A DNA stretch of 64,000 bases from Limnobacter humi (GTDB lineage: Bacteria; Pseudomonadota; Gammaproteobacteria; Burkholderiales; Burkholderiaceae_B), in NCBI RefSeq assembly GCF_024518835.1, contig NZ_JANIGO010000001.1:372001-436000 (forward strand), given 5' to 3'. Below the pieces are notes generated by a model. It did no database searches and was not told the DNA's origin. It was given only the letters and a program-made list of their open reading frames with translations. Numbering within the stretch: the first letter of the stretch is position 1; every line of letters starts with the position of its first letter. Positions 63,473 through 64,000 of this stretch are shown here, piece after piece. The position numbers and the translations under genes are program-made.

Positions 63473-63889
63473 TCACAGATGAATTTTGTGGAGGGCCACC
63501 ATGGGGTGGGCTGTGTCACCTTTAAGGCACGCCTCACAGGTGTGAATCGACTTCGAATAACCCTTACCGGTACCAAAACTGGCATCAATGCCACCCAGCT
63601 TATTTTTGGCGATGTCGAGATACAAGGTGCCACATTGAATGTTGGTCGCTGGGTCGAGCATGTCAGCATGCTCAAAGTGCGTGCCGGCGGGTGTCAGTTT
63701 ATTGACCATGTCCACCGCACCTTTACTGATTTGCATCAAACCTGTGATGGTTTGGCTGTTGGTACGGGATGGGTTGAAATTGGTTTCTTTCCAGATCAGA
63801 CAAATCACAAACTCATCCGAAAATTCCTTGGAACGGTTGTTTTCCTTAACCAGCTTCTGAATTTCATCAAACGTTAAAGCGCCTTGCAT
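63473..63889 (-). CDS. Lytic transglycosylase-like (SLT domain) protein without signal peptide
   Basis: A 138-residue SLT/goose-lysozyme-like protein. E35 (CLIWKETNFNP) matches the catalytic glutamate, GLMQIS (50-55) the substrate motif and LDPATNIQCGTLYLD (79-92) the conserved third block of family 1 transglycosylases. The usual AYNAGPG block is replaced by SFGTGKGYSK. No signal peptide is present, which is unusual for a cell-wall enzyme and common for enzymes exported by phage or secretion machines. An in-frame TGA lies upstream of the ATG at 63889, so the 138-residue product is complete. Upstream sequence leaves the window. Confidence 0.75.
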   Translation of the reverse strand: MQGALTFDEIQKLVKENNRSKEFSDEFVICLIWKETNFNPSRTNSQTITGLMQISKGAVDMVNKLTPAGTHFEHADMLDPATNIQCGTLYLDIAKNKLGGIDASFGTGKGYSKSIHTCEACLKGDTAHPMVALHKIHL

Positions 63890-64000
63890 ATGGTCCCCGA
63901 CAACGATTGTTGGTCAGCATTGACTGCCTGACAAGTATTGGCTTGGTAACCAACGGCGGGGGTTGGTTCGATTGGGGAGAAATTTCAAAGATGGATAAAT

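Overview
The window looks like a stretch of chromosome from a betaproteobacterium of the order Burkholderiales. The evidence is gene content: TctCBA with a Bug-type binding protein, a pcm-tolC-waaA-waaC neighbourhood, yajC-secD-secF, dense GC-rich packing, and frequent GTG starts and 1-4 nt gene overlaps. A Limnobacter-like genus is my guess from memory, not a demonstrated assignment. I see no rRNA, tRNA, insertion sequence, integrase or CRISPR array.

Layout. 1-4.1 kb: the start of pntA, then a vitamin B12 uptake pair (TonB-dependent receptor plus BtuF-like binding protein) behind a cobalamin riboswitch. 4.2-9.8 kb: Nudix hydrolase, mnmA, an FMN glutamate-synthase-like membrane protein, a glutathione transferase and purB. 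9.8-14 kb: yajC-secD-secF with a PilZ protein at the end. 14-21 kb: msrA, tcdA, a DegS-like protease, two small conserved genes, purU, waaF, a zinc-finger protein and ilvE. 21-31 kb: a TetR-controlled RND efflux pair, pcm-tolC, and LPS-core genes waaA, waaC and a waaE-like glycosyltransferase. 31.2-31.7 kb: a non-coding stretch with strong hairpins. 31.7-39.2 kb: glutamate/aspartate ABC uptake (gltIJKL), aspartase, a LysR regulator and an Atm1-like exporter. 39.3-44.4 kb: an SDR and a thioesterase, then TctCBA with a GntR/HutC-type regulator. 44.7-46.2 kb: a PQQ-type sugar dehydrogenase. 46.3-56 kb: a complete malonate decarboxylase operon (mdcACDEGBH) led by a TRAP transporter (dctPQM type) and faced by a divergent FadR-type regulator with a palindromic operator. 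56-57.7 kb: a thioesterase and an enoyl-CoA hydratase. 57.8-64 kb: accessory-looking DNA holding two overlapping small membrane-protein genes, a large orphan methyltransferase-like protein, a zinc-ribbon protein, a GNAT enzyme, a secreted unknown, arfB, and at the edge a signal-less lytic transglycosylase followed by an Ivy-like lysozyme inhibitor.

How they work together. The most coherent system is malonate use: TRAP import, activation on the MdcC acyl carrier subunit, decarboxylation to acetate and CO2, and prosthetic-group assembly by MdcB/MdcG/MdcH, probably repressed by the divergent regulator. Glutamate/aspartate import beside aspartase, and TctCBA carboxylate uptake, fit an organism living on organic acids. 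The most unusual items are the lytic transglycosylase/Ivy pair, which looks like a toxin-immunity module, and the orphan methyltransferase-like gene with a long unrecognised N-terminal region.
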